Assembly: GCA_022575985.1 (NCBI GenBank)
Contig: JAKSXM010000231.1
Location: 26,016,501-26,080,500, forward strand
Reading direction: 5' to 3'
Source of the DNA: Anagrus nilaparvatae
Lineage: Eukaryota; Arthropoda; Insecta; Hymenoptera; Mymaridae
Length of the DNA stretch: 64,000 nt
Under the pieces are notes generated by a model, which made no database searches, was not told the origin of the DNA, and worked only from the letters and a program-made list of their open reading frames with translations. This document shows positions 34,301-46,146 of the stretch, one piece after another; within the stretch, counting starts at the first letter, position 1; each line of letters begins with the position of its first letter. Made by a program: the position numbers and the translations under genes.

Positions 34301-35787
34301 AATCCTATTGAATCAGCTCGTAATTTAACGGTTAATGATTTAAGTCTGACTTTTACTGGTGGAGTTGTTGACATGTCGATATCACCAAATATATTTCCGT
34401 ACGAGCCACGTTATTTATTTTTTCGACCACTAGCATCCTATGATATTTATGCGGCTAACACAAGAGAACTCACAAGAAGTTTGTACGGATACAGAATTAA
34501 ATATTTTGGAGCTAGAGATATACTCAGTAGTCAATCTGTTGGACAAACATTTTCATCCGATGGTACACTTTTCCTCGGACTTACTAATGAAATTGCTATT
34601 GCTTGCTGGAATCGGTACAGAGAACTCACTAAAGAAAATATTGTTAGTATTTTTTATTTTTCTTTTTAATTTAAATTTGTTTTTACGATTCAATAGTATT
34701 ATGTTTTTTTTAAATTATTTAAAATTTTTTGATAAAAGATTTAAAAATATATGAGTAGAAATATGAATCTTTTTTCATTCTTTTTATGGTTCGGAGAATT
34801 TAAATAATATCTAAAAAAAATGGTTCTAGGTTTTCGGGGGTCTGTAGTGGCCTAGAGGTCTAATACCAACGAGAATCAATGAGTTTTTTACTATTTAGGT
34901 TACGTTTTGTTCTGAGGGGCTAAATCACTATACACTGTAAAAAGTAACTTTCTTATATTAACAAAAAAATTAGAATATTTTCGAAAAATTAGTATACTTT
35001 CGAAAAAATTTGTAAATATTCGAAAAAAATTATTCGAGTATTCTCGATTTTTTTTTGTAAATTCGCAAGAAAAATTGATAATTTACCATTTTTTCTGGAA
35101 AATTTACAAAAAATAGTCGTAAAATTACGAAAAATAATTGTGAATTTACAACTTTTTTCGTAAATTCAAAAAAAAAAATCGATAATTCTCGAATTTTTCG
35201 ATAATATACTAAATTTAGTAAATTTACGATTTTTATCGAATATTTACAAAATTTTTTTAAAATTCATTAATTTTTCGAAAAATTTCTATTTTTTTTTGTA
35301 AATCTAAGAAAGTTACTTTTTACAGTGTACTTATCCGGAAATACCTCACAAAAATAACGAGTATAAAAAAAAATTGATTGCATTAAATATAGCATAAATA
35401 TTTGTCTATTTTACATGAAATTTACTTCTAAGTGTATTTATTTATTAAAATATAAAATTATATAATATTAATTAATTAATTAATAAGATTTGATTAAATT
35501 TTCAGGTAATGATAGCACAAGATAAGAAACGCTTACAATATACAGCAGGTTTAAAAATAGTTAAGAGAACAAAAACAAAAAATATCGAAGAATTATGGAT
35601 ATTATCAAATAAGTTCATTGCTTTTCAATTAGGTTTACTTGATTTTAACGAATTTAATTTTCGCTTGTTAAAAAACACTGTTAAAAATTTAACAAACGGT
35701 ACAAAATGTGAATTACCAGAACAATTAAAAACTGCATTACATAAGAATAAAAAGAATATTCATAATTTATTTTACAAAGTTTCTTAA
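28377..35787 (+). CDS. Yellow / major royal jelly protein family gene 2 (five exons, 424 aa)
   Basis: Exons 28377-28560, 31225-31391, 32453-32671, 34220-34642 and 35506-35787 join in frame. Exons 2, 3 and 4 are 167, 219 and 423 nt, exactly as in gene 1, and all four introns share its phases (1, 0, 0, 0). A signal-peptide-like leader (MYLRIFTLGILITITL) starts the protein. The domain shows HEWKYLDFLW, PYPDWSWF, DQCNRLWVLDTG, FRPLASYDIY and ACWNRYREL at the positions seen in gene 1. It is a diverged tandem paralogue whose introns have grown by transposon insertion (intron 1 2,664 bases, intron 4 863 bases). The C-terminal tail differs from gene 1 and is Lys/Asn-rich. It is probably secreted. Function is not inferable; pigmentation, cuticle or reproductive roles are known in the family. 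Confidence 0.92.
29114..29315 (+). mobile_element. TTAACATGG minisatellite element, copy 3 (intron 1 of yellow-family gene 2)
   Basis: Begins ttaacatggatcatgtttatag, followed by about seven units like ggacttagaataattcaggtgta. The far terminus is not recognisable, so the copy is partial. Confidence 0.6.
29990..30789 (-). mobile_element. TTAACATGG minisatellite element, copy 4, carrying nested MITE copy B
   Basis: Reverse orientation: starts acttataacttgtttgtgtaa and ends ccaataaacatattttatgttaa, with the minisatellite and a C-tract (about 30722-30732) between. MITE copy B (30105-30520) interrupts it at a TA that is single in copy 2. Confidence 0.7.
30105..30520. mobile_element. Palindromic MITE copy B (416 bp)
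   Basis: cactgtaaaaagtaactttctta at one end, aaggaacttactttttacagtg at the other, TA on both sides. The flanks aatttcTA and TAgttattacc join to a sequence matching the uninterrupted aatttgTAattatcacc at 12821 and tttgTAgctatcacc at 13396, which proves a TA duplication as in Tc1/mariner-type transposition. Confidence 0.88.
31955..32120. repeat. Diverged fragment of the 6794-8475 repeat family (intron 2 of yellow-family gene 2)
   Basis: tcgatatctcgaatctgataattaattttttga, followed by gagagtactagttttagg and ttggatcttgtacttaatttttt, matches consecutive body blocks of the interspersed repeat. Neither edge is present. Confidence 0.6.
34933..35327. mobile_element. Palindromic MITE copy C (395 bp, intron 4 of yellow-family gene 2)
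   Basis: Ends cactgtaaaaagtaactttctta / aagaaagttactttttacagtg, with TA on both sides. It preserves the aaatttacgatttttatcg stretch that serves as the empty site for the foldback element in copy A. It is slightly shorter than its relatives because part of the left half is missing. Confidence 0.88.
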
Positions 35788-36505
35788 CTTATTATATAAT
35801 TTGTACATATACGACTAAGATATCATTTTTTCTCATTTCTTTTCATTTTTTTCATAAACAGTTAATTATAATTTTAAAATATTAAATTTAATTCATTACA
35901 TAATATTTATTTATCATTTTATATCATCTAACTGCATATGCTTATTTCTTTTGGTTAGTGACATAATTATTGGAAAAACAAATTACCGACACGAATAGGT
36001 GAAATAATTGTAAGAGGCAAAGAAAAATTACACTGAAAAAGTAAATAATTACAATTTTTCTATACTACTTCTAATTCTTACAATAATCCTCTGTAATTTC
36101 GTTAGATCATTTCACTTTCCAAAACGCAATTCATAGATTTTAAGCCAAAAAACATTCATTGTAATATTTTAGATTTTAAGACGATTTTAAGTGCATTGAT
36201 ACATGAAACTGAAAAAATTTACTTTGCATAATCATTTTTTGTTTATTTAGACTGATTCTAGATGTGAAAAATTTTCTATTGTTTTTCGTTCAGTTTGGAA
36301 TAAGCTATAAAAATTAAAAAAAAAAAGAAAAATTTTGGTTCTAATTTTTTTTACGTTTCAAGTCATTTGCAATCGTTTGTGCATGAAAAAAACTGCGCTC
36401 GCCAGTAATAAACGAAATTTTTGTCGAAACGTTTGTTACTGGCGGAACTTTTTAGCCTGTGGTAAGCGATTTTTTTAGTGTATAATGCAAAAAGCTGATT
36501 TTATA
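35788..36505. other. 3' flank of yellow-family gene 2
   Basis: No gene. A strong hairpin at about 36399-36446 pairs cgccagtaataaacg with cgtttgttactggcg. No AATAAA is obvious close to the stop codon. Confidence 0.45.
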
Positions 36506-36924
36506 CACTGTAAAAAGTAACTTTCTTAAATTTACAAAAAAAATAGAATTTTTGCGAAAAATTAGAGAATTTTCAAAAAATTTTGTAAATATTCGATAAA
36601 AATCGTAAATTTACTAAATTTAGTATATTATCGAAAAATTCAAGAATTCTCGATTTTTTTTTTGTAATTTTGCGAAAAAAGTTGTTAATTTATAACTATT
36701 TTTTGAAAAAAATTTAATTTAAAATCGAGTTTAAAATTGTAAATTATCAATTTTTCTTGCGAATTCGCAAAAAAAAAAATCGAGAATACTCGAATTTTTT
36801 GTTAATATACTAAATTTAGTAAATAGATTTTTTTTGAATATTTACAAATTTTTTCGAAAATTTACTAGTTTTTCGAAATTGTTCTAATTTTTTTGTTAGT
36901 ATAAGAAAATTACTTTTTACAGTG
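36506..36924. mobile_element. Palindromic MITE copy D (419 bp)
   Basis: Ends cactgtaaaaagtaactttctta / aagaaaattactttttacagtg, flanked by TA. Same body words as the other copies, with a short extra tract near 36705-36735. Confidence 0.88.
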
Positions 36925-37604
36925 TACATTTTATTCAAATGTTGAGATAAATAATTTAATTGAATTTTTGTCAAAATTAATAGTAATAATAGTATTAAGG
37001 ATAATATTACAAAATCTAATTTTAAAAATAGTAATCATAAAATGAATTTTAGGTTGGGAAAAATTTTTTAAACTTAAGTTTTTGTACCTTACTCCTTCTC
37101 CCTTGCCCTGCAGTTCTGTATTAATTTTTGTTTTTTATATTTGTAGTCAAGTCATTACTGGAAAAAGCATCCTACTTCTAAAAAATTTTTCCTGTTCAAA
37201 ATTCATTTAACCTGACCTGAGCAAATATGCTAATTCTTTAAAAAAATTTCAAATGCATGAACTAGTTTTATTAAATTAAAATTTACTCAAAATTTGGAGA
37301 ATTTTTTAATACTTTTATCCCTCGGTATTAATGGTATTTGTTGACACTATTTGCATTTACCTGAAATAGATAAAATGAAATCTTTTTCTAACCTTTCAGT
37401 AAATTTAATAAAAATGCCAATCTGTTGTATTACATTTAATTTTAATTGTTATTGTGATATTAAATAAACTTAAAATTTGTTGCTAAAAATTTGTTATCAA
37501 AATTTAGTAATAATTTGAATATGTTAAATAAAAAAAAAAAAAAAATTGAAAAAAAATTTTTTTATTTGTTAATTTATTTATTGAAAAAACTTTTTTACTT
37601 TAAG

Positions 37605-37671
37605 GAGGCATCAAGAATGCTGCACATAACGAAGCCAGAAAAAAAGCTAATAAAAACTTGAAATGCAGAAG
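37605..37671 (+). pseudogene. Isolated exon-like segment
   Basis: Between an acceptor-like ttttttactttaag and a donor-like GTATAT, one frame reads GIKNAAHNEARKKANKNLKC, and a second acceptor-like ttttag at 37739-37744 continues it with ETIFSNKLAFLSF. Composition is more protein-like and GC-richer than its surroundings. No family recognised; it may be a decayed or lone exon. Confidence 0.25.
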
Positions 37672-37788
37672 GTATATGTTTTCATGTCTTTATTTCTTAT
37701 TTATAAAATGATAACTACTCATATTAAATGTCATATATTTTAGGGAAACCATATTTTCTAATAAATTAGCTTTTTTATCTTTTGTATG

Positions 37789-38188
37789 TGGAATCCAAGG
37801 GGCGTAACTGTGCGCCAAGTGTATACGACAGGTGTGCGACGTGCACCTTTTTAACGAGGAGGTTGAGGGGGTTTATTAGATTAAAAAGTATCCCCTATCC
37901 TTATAAACTAGCTAAATGAGCCAAGGCACAGAGGACTTCGTGCTAAATATAACACTGATATAACATTAGCAGTATTGTTTAAAAAATAAGTTTTTGAAAC
38001 CCTATTTTATAAGTTAGAGTCCTCTGTGCTTTGGCCCATTTAACTAATTTACATTAATAGAGGAAGATTTTTCAATCTGATAAACCGTCTCAGTCTCCTT
38101 TTTAAACAGACAGACACCTATATCGTAAGCCTGTCGTATACTGATCGCTTATACTGAGCACAGGGTAGTTCGCCCTTTGGTGGAACCA
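37789..38188. mobile_element. Foldback MITE (~400 bp)
   Basis: tggaatccaaggggcg at the left pairs with cgccctttggtggaacca at the right. The arms continue through gtatacgacaggt/gcctgtcgtatac and tgagccaaggcacagaggac/gtcctctgtgctttggccca. Non-coding; target duplication not clear. Confidence 0.75.
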
Positions 38189-41044
38189 ATTCAATATTAC
38201 TTATGTGTAAATATTTTATTACAATTTTTTTTCATAAAAACATTTATTTTGTTGTTACTAAAATTTTTATAAATAAGTATTGATTGGTCAAATAGTAATA
38301 AAAATTAAAATTTATGAACAAACAGAGCGTTGCCAATTATATTTCTTCTTAAAGTTACTTTTATATAATTTACAACAATATGAAACAATTTTTATTGAAG
38401 TATTTAAATAATTTTTCAAAGTAATCGGAGCAGCTCAAGATTTTGAAAATCAAGTATTTTTCATTGTTAATAATTAAAAACTGTAAAATTTGTGTAAACA
38501 CGAATAATAACGTATAGAACAGTGAAAGAATTTTTATTTAAAATTTTTTATTGCGTTAACGTGAAACATTTTATACGTATCCTAAAGTATTATTACGAAA
38601 TACCAGCTCGTAAAATATATAAATGGACAATATTATATTATCATCTAAAGTTGTTACTTTTATAATGATATACAGTAATAAAGAGCAAAGAAATATTTTT
38701 AGAAAGTCTTGCAGATCTATAGCGCATATTATAAATAAATGATCGTTTAAACGTGTAAACTCGTGCGTTAATATTATATTGATTACATACATTAAATTTA
38801 GTCTTTTAAAAAAGTAAAAAATTTAAATGAATTTAAAAAATTTTTTAATTTTTAATACTTTTTTATGTCTGTGAAAAACTATTGTGGCCTAATAGAAAAA
38901 CACTGCAAAATTATTGGCACTACGTTTCACAAGCAATAACACAATATTCTTTATGTTCTATTAAATCTAATAAAGTATAAAAACATTAAAAAACTTAAAA
39001 TGGTCTTTCGTTCCTTATTGATATTGTCATTTTAAGCTCCCATGGAAAAAATTAGGTCCAAATTAGGATAAAAAAAAAATAAAATAATGGTGTTTTAGTT
39101 TTTGACGAAAAACTTTTAAATCGAAAATGTTCACAATTTTTAAATTGATATCAGTGAAATTGTGATAAATAAATAATTATAAATTTCTTAAAACTAGAGC
39201 CCCTGGTAAAAAAATTAGGTACTATCTCGAAAAAGAAAAAAAAATATTGGTGTTTTCAAGCAAGGTTAGAACCTTTTGAATACAAGTCACTGACAACTAC
39301 AAATATTTTAAGAATAAAAAAAAAAAAAGATAATTCCTAGTTAATAATTATTCAATGAGCAATCCTGGAAAATGCAAAAAAATAATTACAAGGAAACAAA
39401 CTTTGGACTAAAGATTTACCTCAATTTATACTAAATTTTCTTCTTTTAACAAATTGCAGTCATTTTAATTTTTTTATATTTTATTTATTATCTAGAAACA
39501 TGATATAAGATAATTTCACCCCCTCCTACGTACCGGGAGATTATCTTGCAGTATCCCACGCCTTGTATAAATTTTTTATACTTAAATTAAAAAAGAAACA
39601 AAATAAATCTAGGTCCAATATGTAAATATATTGCTAGGTATGAATTAGATTTTACGTATAGCGTAGCTCGTAATATGCAAATTTATTGACTAGTTAATTA
39701 CACAAACGTATATATGAATTTATAATATGTAATACATTCGCGTTGCAAGAATTAGAAATAGAAACAGAAGGATATAGATATTTACTCAAATGTTAAGAAA
39801 TACACGCATAAAATACCATAGATAAGAAAATTTTTAATTTTTTATGTTCCAACTAAAACAATTTTTTTTTTAAATTAAATTTCAGTAGGTAAAATTAATA
39901 TTTCTTTTTATTAATGCATTAAACTTTACAAAAAAAATAAAAAGTTGTGAATGAATATTTAGTTATAATTAAAAATAAAATATGTATTATTCAAACAACA
40001 TACAAAATATTCCAATAGTCAAGCCGCCACCAATGTACTGTGTAACCCAAATTTCTTTTTTTTTTAGTTCAACAATCAATCTGCTACTTTTAGGTCAAAA
40101 TAGATTCCGGATTCGGTTTTAGCAGGTAGAAAAAGATTTAGTACACCTATTTTTATTCACGGAACTAAAAAAATAAAAGTGGATTACGAAATATATTGTT
40201 AGCGACAGGACTACAATGAAAAATATTAGTTCATTTCAAAAGCCTGCCTGCGGCTCTTTTTATTTATTTTGTTATCTTAATAAAAACGATTGGTATTTCT
40301 TAATTAAGTTCATATATTTTATATTTTATATATCTACAGTCTAGTTAGTTGCAACAAAGATTGTTTTCTATTTATTCATTTAGTTAAAATTTATTGTTGA
40401 GAAAAATAAAAATTATCAAGTACCTAATTTGCATTCGTTTAAAATATCAAAGCAGTCGTTTCACTATATGGATAGGGTTTTGATACCAAAATTAAGCTAA
40501 AATTTTTAAAAAGCAATATTTTTAAGAGACTAAAAATTAGAAAAAAGGGAGTTGATTATTTAAAATAAAAAAGATTTTTTTGTTGCAAATAAACTTTTAA
40601 AGCAAATACTTTATCAATGACACAAGAGCTATCTGTTTTTATTTTCTTATAAAATTCATCATTTAAGAAGACAATTCTTTTCTACAAGATAAAAAAGTAA
40701 AAAATAAAATAATAATAAAAAAGAATCTTAGTCATACATTTAAGTTGATTCAGTTAAACATTTAGTATATGATAGATAGAGAAGAGATAAGAAATTTAAC
40801 GAAATAGTGAATAAGACTTGACAGTATACCGACTGAAGAATACGTGATCGAATCTCAGAAGAAGATAAATGTAAGTATCGCATGTAATTTAACGTAAAAT
40901 CAAAATGAAAAGATAAACTATTAAAAAAAGAAATTTTTATTTTACATTCTTAAATTCAGACATTTTCAACTTAAATTATACGTCAAAGTAAAAAATTATT
41001 TTTTTTATTTATTTTTTTGCATTTTTTTATTGATTTATAAAGGA
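38189..41044. other. AT-rich intergenic DNA
   Basis: No supported gene, repeat family or RNA. Low-complexity A/T tracts dominate. Weak internal repeats of ggtgtttt-agtttttgac lie near 39090 and 39250. Confidence 0.5.
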
Positions 41045-41954
41045 GTAGATTTAAATGAAGCGTACACGACTTGTATAGTCGGGTCGTCAAAACTGCACCA
41101 AAGTGTTTTTCTCTGAAAGCCATTTTTGACAGCCATTTTTGTGTTTTGGAATTTTGTAAAAAAAGTAAGAAAAATGAGTCATAATTTTTTTTATTATTGC
41201 TGTAAAAAACTTACATTAGCATGAAAATTTTTTTCATTTTAGGTCCGGATAGGAAATTTCCCTGGCTATCCGATCCCGGGGTCAAAAAATTTTCTTTGAG
41301 TAGCCATGCGCGAGGAATCACTAAAATAGGCAGTTTTTTTAACATGAAACATGTTCATTGGATGGGGTATTTGAAAAAGTTTGGCTCGGCAGGGGGGGGG
41401 GGGTGAATAAGTGACGTTTTTAGGGGGGGGGGGTGAAATGGATTCAGAATATTTTCGATTTAGGGACTTAGAATAATTTGAAGTGGGAGTCAGGACCTGA
41501 ACAAACCCTGATAACAACAACAACTTAGAATAATTTAAGTTTATGGACTTAGATAGTATATAATATAATTTCGATTTTTGGATTTATTACTATTATGAGT
41601 AAACATGTTCCATGCTCGTTGGTTGTGTAGTTACGCAAACTGGTTATAAATTTTTTTTCAAAAGTCGATTTCTCAAATGTCTATTAGTGAAAAATGGGGC
41701 TTAAAATTTTCCTTAAACCTTATATTTTTTGGAGAAAAAAAAATTTCTATGGGACACTGCTTTTTTGGGAGCTCTAGATAGAAAAATACTTTTTTACAGC
41801 AATAATAAAAAAAATTATGACTCATTTTTCTTACTTTTTTTACAAAAGTCCATAACACAAAAATGGCTCCTAAAAATGGCTTTCAGAGAAAAACGCTTTG
41901 GTGCAGTTTTGACGACCCGACTATACAAATCGCTCTCACTACATTTAAATCTAC
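41045..41954. mobile_element. Foldback element, second family member, interrupted by a TTAACATGG element
   Basis: Left gtagatttaaatgaagcg...tatagtcgggtcgtcaaaactgcacc is mirrored at the right by ggtgcagttttgacgacccgactata...catttaaatctacc, and the arms extend to about 41330 and 41660 (ttttttacaaaa, gactcatttttcttac, tttttacagcaataat). The core is split by copy 5 of the minisatellite family. The frames at 41221-41523 and 41673-41968 are by-products of the arms. Related to 20316-20900. Confidence 0.78.
41339..41650 (+). mobile_element. TTAACATGG minisatellite element, copy 5 (nested)
   Basis: Starts ttaacatgaaacatgttcattgg, has two runs of G (41391-41403 and about 41424-41433), minisatellite units (gatttagggacttagaataatttg) and the terminus gtaaacatgttccatgctcg...aactggttataaa. 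It lies in the loop of the foldback element. Confidence 0.75.
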
Positions 41955-42487
41955 CCCGAGATTTATAACAATAAATAAAATTATTATCGAATTAAAATTA
42001 TTTGTAAATTGTTAAATTTTTTAAAAATTGAATTTTAATGCTTAAACGCAATAATTCTCTTTTTCTTCAAAATCATACTTAATAATAAAAATTTTCTTTG
42101 TAAATTTAATTTATTTTATTTGAAAATAATATTTTTTTAATGCCTATATAAAATTGATTTAATAATATTAAAGTTGAAAAAATAAAAATAAAAATAAATA
42201 TTACTATACTCAATAAAATATTATATTTTAAAAGTTTTTTTTCTCTATATTAATAATGAATACTGCTTATATACTTTACTACCCTTTCAAATTGAAGCAA
42301 ACTTTTATTAGATCTCTTATTTTTTTCATATTTTATCCGTTGCTCTAAATAAACATAAATATTTTATATATTAGCCTGGAAGTTATTTAAATAATGTTTT
42401 TTCTCTTGGTTTTTAATTTTTGACGATAAAATGATGATTTATAATTGAATTCCTATTGATTATTTTTTAAGAATAGACAATTCATAT

Positions 42488-42780
42488 ACAGTAAAAAATA
42501 ATGAACAGAATATTACTACAAAAATAGTAAATTTTAAAATTAATACGATTTTTCGTAAATTTACTACACTTGCCGATTCCCAGAAACCCACGGTAGAACT
42601 GCTTTAGTTGAATATTTAACCAAGTGATTGAAAACCAGCTCTACTGTATGTCTGGATGAAATTTCAATAAAATTTAAACTACAAATTGTAGTAAATTTAC
42701 TGTTTTTGTAGTAATGTTACTAAATCGTAGTAAAATTACTATACGGTAGTACCTAATATTGTGTTCATTATTTTTACTGT
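42488..42780. mobile_element. MITE with acagtaaaaaataatgaaca ends (293 bp)
   Basis: acagtaaaaaataatgaacag at the left pairs with tgttcattatttttactgt at the right. Inside, paired tracts such as actacaaaaatagtaaatt and aaatttactgtttttgtagt add to the palindrome. No coding capacity. Confidence 0.7.
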
Positions 42781-42846
42781 GTAGAAAAAGATCGAATAAA
42801 ATAATCAATTTGTGTTAGGTAGTATTATTTTATAAGTTTTTAAGTG

Positions 42847-43316
42847 ATAGTTCAGAACACGTATGTTAGTTGTATGCTTTTTTTTGCTGGTTTGTGCAAG
42901 GCTACTAAATTGAGTGGTTGAGGTTCTCGACCCACGGATTTAAAATTTTTCGGTTTCGGACACGAAAAATTATCCAAAATTAGGTTACTTAGACATTTTT
43001 TTTAAGAAACTTTTTTTATTGTCCTCAAAATGATATTTTATGTATAATTTATGAGGTCAGGGCCTAAATATATTTATTCAGCAATCTCAAAAATATATTA
43101 TCGATCATTTTGAGGACAATCAAAAAAGTTTCTTACGAAATACATCAAAGTAACTTTCAAAATCTACCAAAAATACAGTTTCTTGATATTAGGATTAATT
43201 ATTCAAGATCAGTTCCAAAGAATTTGAAATTAACGAAACAAAAAACTTACCACCAGTATAAGTAGCCTTGCTCAATTTTTAGTGCATACGTCTAACATAT
43301 ACGGCTTCTGGACTAT
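42847..43316. mobile_element. Foldback MITE (~470 bp)
   Basis: Left atagttcagaacacgtatgttag...tgtgcaaggctac pairs with right gtagccttgctcaattttta...ctaacatatacggcttctggactat. A second pair, cctcaaaatgata...ttttgaggac, lies further in. Non-coding. Confidence 0.72.
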
Positions 43317-44879
43317 TAAATTTAACAATAAAAGTTTAATTTTTTTCGTATGCCCAGTATTTTTGTATGGTAAAACTGCTTTGGACGAAAATTAATATCT
43401 TGAATTTCAAGAATTTGTTGAAATTAAAGGTTATTGTAGTATAAATTAATAATATAAACCCACAGTTTACGTTTACCTAATTTTCATTATTTATTTATAG
43501 ATTATATTTTGGTATATTTTTAGTTAATTTGATTGAATATTTAACTAGTTTATTGAAAACTTAACCAAAGTTGTCTTATCATTTATTTTTAAATATTAAC
43601 ATAATTATTTGCACTGTGTATTTAATTTTATATAAAATTTAATTTATTCCCTGATTTTATATAAAAATATAATGTAGTTTGTTAATCCATTAGATTAAAA
43701 TAAATTTGTGTCATAATCCTGCTTTTATAAAATTAAAGTAAAATAAAATATAGTAAAGCTGTAAATAACATAAATACAATAAACTTAAAAGTAAATATAT
43801 TTAGGTAAAAATTTATGAAATAAGCATAGGTAAAATAAAATAAAAAATAAAGTAAATATACATATTTCTTAAAGTTAGAGTCATGAGACACATCTTTCCT
43901 TTTTTCTTCTTATATTTTTCTTATATTTTGCGTTTAAAAAGAAGAAAATATTTTTATAAAACGAGGACTCTGGACCTATAGGGACACATTTCTTGATTTT
44001 CTATGTTTCAAAGTAAGATATAAAGTCAACTATAGTATGTGCACAAAAAACTATCTTACACCCTAGCTTATCACGTATATGCATAAATTTAAACACTCAT
44101 ACATATTTAAATATATTTACTTTACTTGAGAACGTTAAATTTATATCTATGGAGAAATATAACAATAAGAAGAGTTAAATAAGAGTTTTGCCATAAACAG
44201 TCTAAGCAAAAAATGTCAAATCAATACTTTCTTTAAATAATGCAAAATATTTTACATACTATATGAGGCTTTTTATGACCACATTTTTTTTTAATTTAGG
44301 TTGCTTTTTTTATGGAATGAAGTATTCATTTTGTAACCATAATTTACCTTGAGCCACTTTTAAAAAAATATACAAGAACTGCCAAAACTATATTAATTAA
44401 CAAAAACTCATAAGACAATTCATTTCAAAATTCAATTTAACAAAAAATATGGAGATAGATAGTAAATCAAGTAGTAGCAATATTTTATATTTTAGACCCT
44501 TTTGTCTTATTTACTTATTAAATAGTAGAAGAACCTAGTACATGAAATTTTAAAAGTTTTACTTTTCCACGCGATCAATGAATTGACCTGATTTTTTTTG
44601 CAATCGCTTCCAAATTGTACCAAGAAAAATGGAACACGAGTGAAAATTAGGGCACGAACCCCCAACTGGGTCAAAACTCCCCCCTTACTACCCCCAAATG
44701 AACATTTTACAAAAATAAAAAATTCAAGCAAAAAACAGTTGGGAAACCGATATTATGCAATCAAATATTGAAAAATACAAAAGAGATAAACAATTAACCC
44801 CTTTTAAACCCCTGAAACCCTTTAATTACCCTAAAATACAAATTTTAACTGGCGACTGAAGTATCCATTAAAGTGGTTC
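43317..44879. other. AT-rich intergenic DNA
   Basis: No supported gene. The frame at 44507-44731 (minus) contains Gly-rich GGSKGGVLTQLGV from a short GC-rich patch of unknown origin, with no other gene-like property. Confidence 0.5.
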
Positions 44880-45460
44880 AAAAAGGGGATCCGGGGGGTT
44901 TTTGAGGTCGCTAAATACGAATTTCATAATAAAATTGCAAAAATCCTTCTAGAAAATTCAAAATGGAGGATTTTCCACAATAAAAAACCGAAAATTAGCA
45001 TTCGAAAGATTTTACAAGCATAATAAATCTGTACTGTTTATTAATAAAATATTTTTTGGGTCGCTAATTTCAAATTTTACATGAAAATTGAGAAAATTTT
45101 TGAGGAAAATGCTTTATGGTGGATTTTCCACTTAAAAAATTAAAACAATAAAATTTACTTGTGTGAAGCTAATTTCTAGGGGTTTTTTAGGTCGCTGACT
45201 ACGAATTTTACATAAAAATTAAGAAAATTTTTGAGGAAAATGCTTGATGGTGGATTTTCCACTTAAAAAATTAAAACAATAAAATTTACTTGTGTGAAGC
45301 TAATTTCTAGGGGTTTTTTAGGTCGCTGACTACAAATTTCACATGGAAATTCGGAAAAGCTTTAAGGAAAATGCAATATGGCGGATTTTCCACTTAATAA
45401 ATTTAAAAAACTTCTATGATGTTAATGTTTAGAGGTTTCTGTGGGTTGTTGAAAAGGAAT
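44880..45460. repeat. 131-bp tandem array, about four units
   Basis: The block ggattttccacttaaaaaat...gaagctaatttctaggggttttttaggtcgctgactac repeats with starts at 45121, 45252 and 45383 (spacing exactly 131). An older unit starts near 44968 (spacing 153). The two central units are nearly identical and the flanking ones are diverged, the pattern of an array growing from the middle. Confidence 0.85.
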
Positions 45461-46146
45461 AGTTTTGAAAATTGTAAAGGTAAATCTTTATTTTCTCATT
45501 AGATTTTCCATTTTATCATTTAAAAATTTTTTGATGATAAATAAAAGGAGAAACAAAAGCCCTTTGGTAAAATAGATTTTTGAAACAATTATAAATATCT
45601 TTATAATATAGAGCTTTGGTTATTTTTTGCTCGTTACGATTAAAAATTTTTTTCATCAAAAATAAATCTAAATTTCAAATTATTTTATTGATGATAATAG
45701 CTGATAAGCAAATATTATAGGAAATTACAAAAGGATCAGTTTGAATTTCTAGAAACGATTCGATGAATAATAATTTTCAACAATGAATATAAGGTGCACT
45801 ACCAAAATATATATAATAGACACTTAAATAGAGATATATGTAGTTATAATAATATATAGGTATATCTATAAAAGCGAATAAATTTATATCTATATATGTA
45901 ATATATGTAGAAGGAAGAAAAGTTGAAAATTGCAGCTGGACACGCGTGTACGATAAGCAAACTTCTATACATGTACAACTTTTTTTACATCGTTGTACAA
46001 GAATATTATATACATAAATTTAAAATATATTTATGCATTTTATTTATACATGGTATCTTTGCAAAATTTTAAATACATTTACAGCCCATGGGCTGTTGCA
46101 ACAACAGTAAAACTGCAGAAAAAACAACTAAAACCGAATTTGTATA

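Noticed and set aside
41221..41968. Frames on both strands near 41.2-42.0 kb
   Set aside because: They follow the inverted arms of the foldback element and the G-runs of the nested insertion, so they arise from repeat structure.
44507..44731. 74-codon minus-strand frame with a Gly-rich centre
   Set aside because: Derived from a short GC-rich patch; no recognisable domain, start context or splice support.
44880..45460. Regular repeats considered as a CRISPR-like array
   Set aside because: Units of 131 bases are contiguous with no unique spacers, and the genome is eukaryotic.
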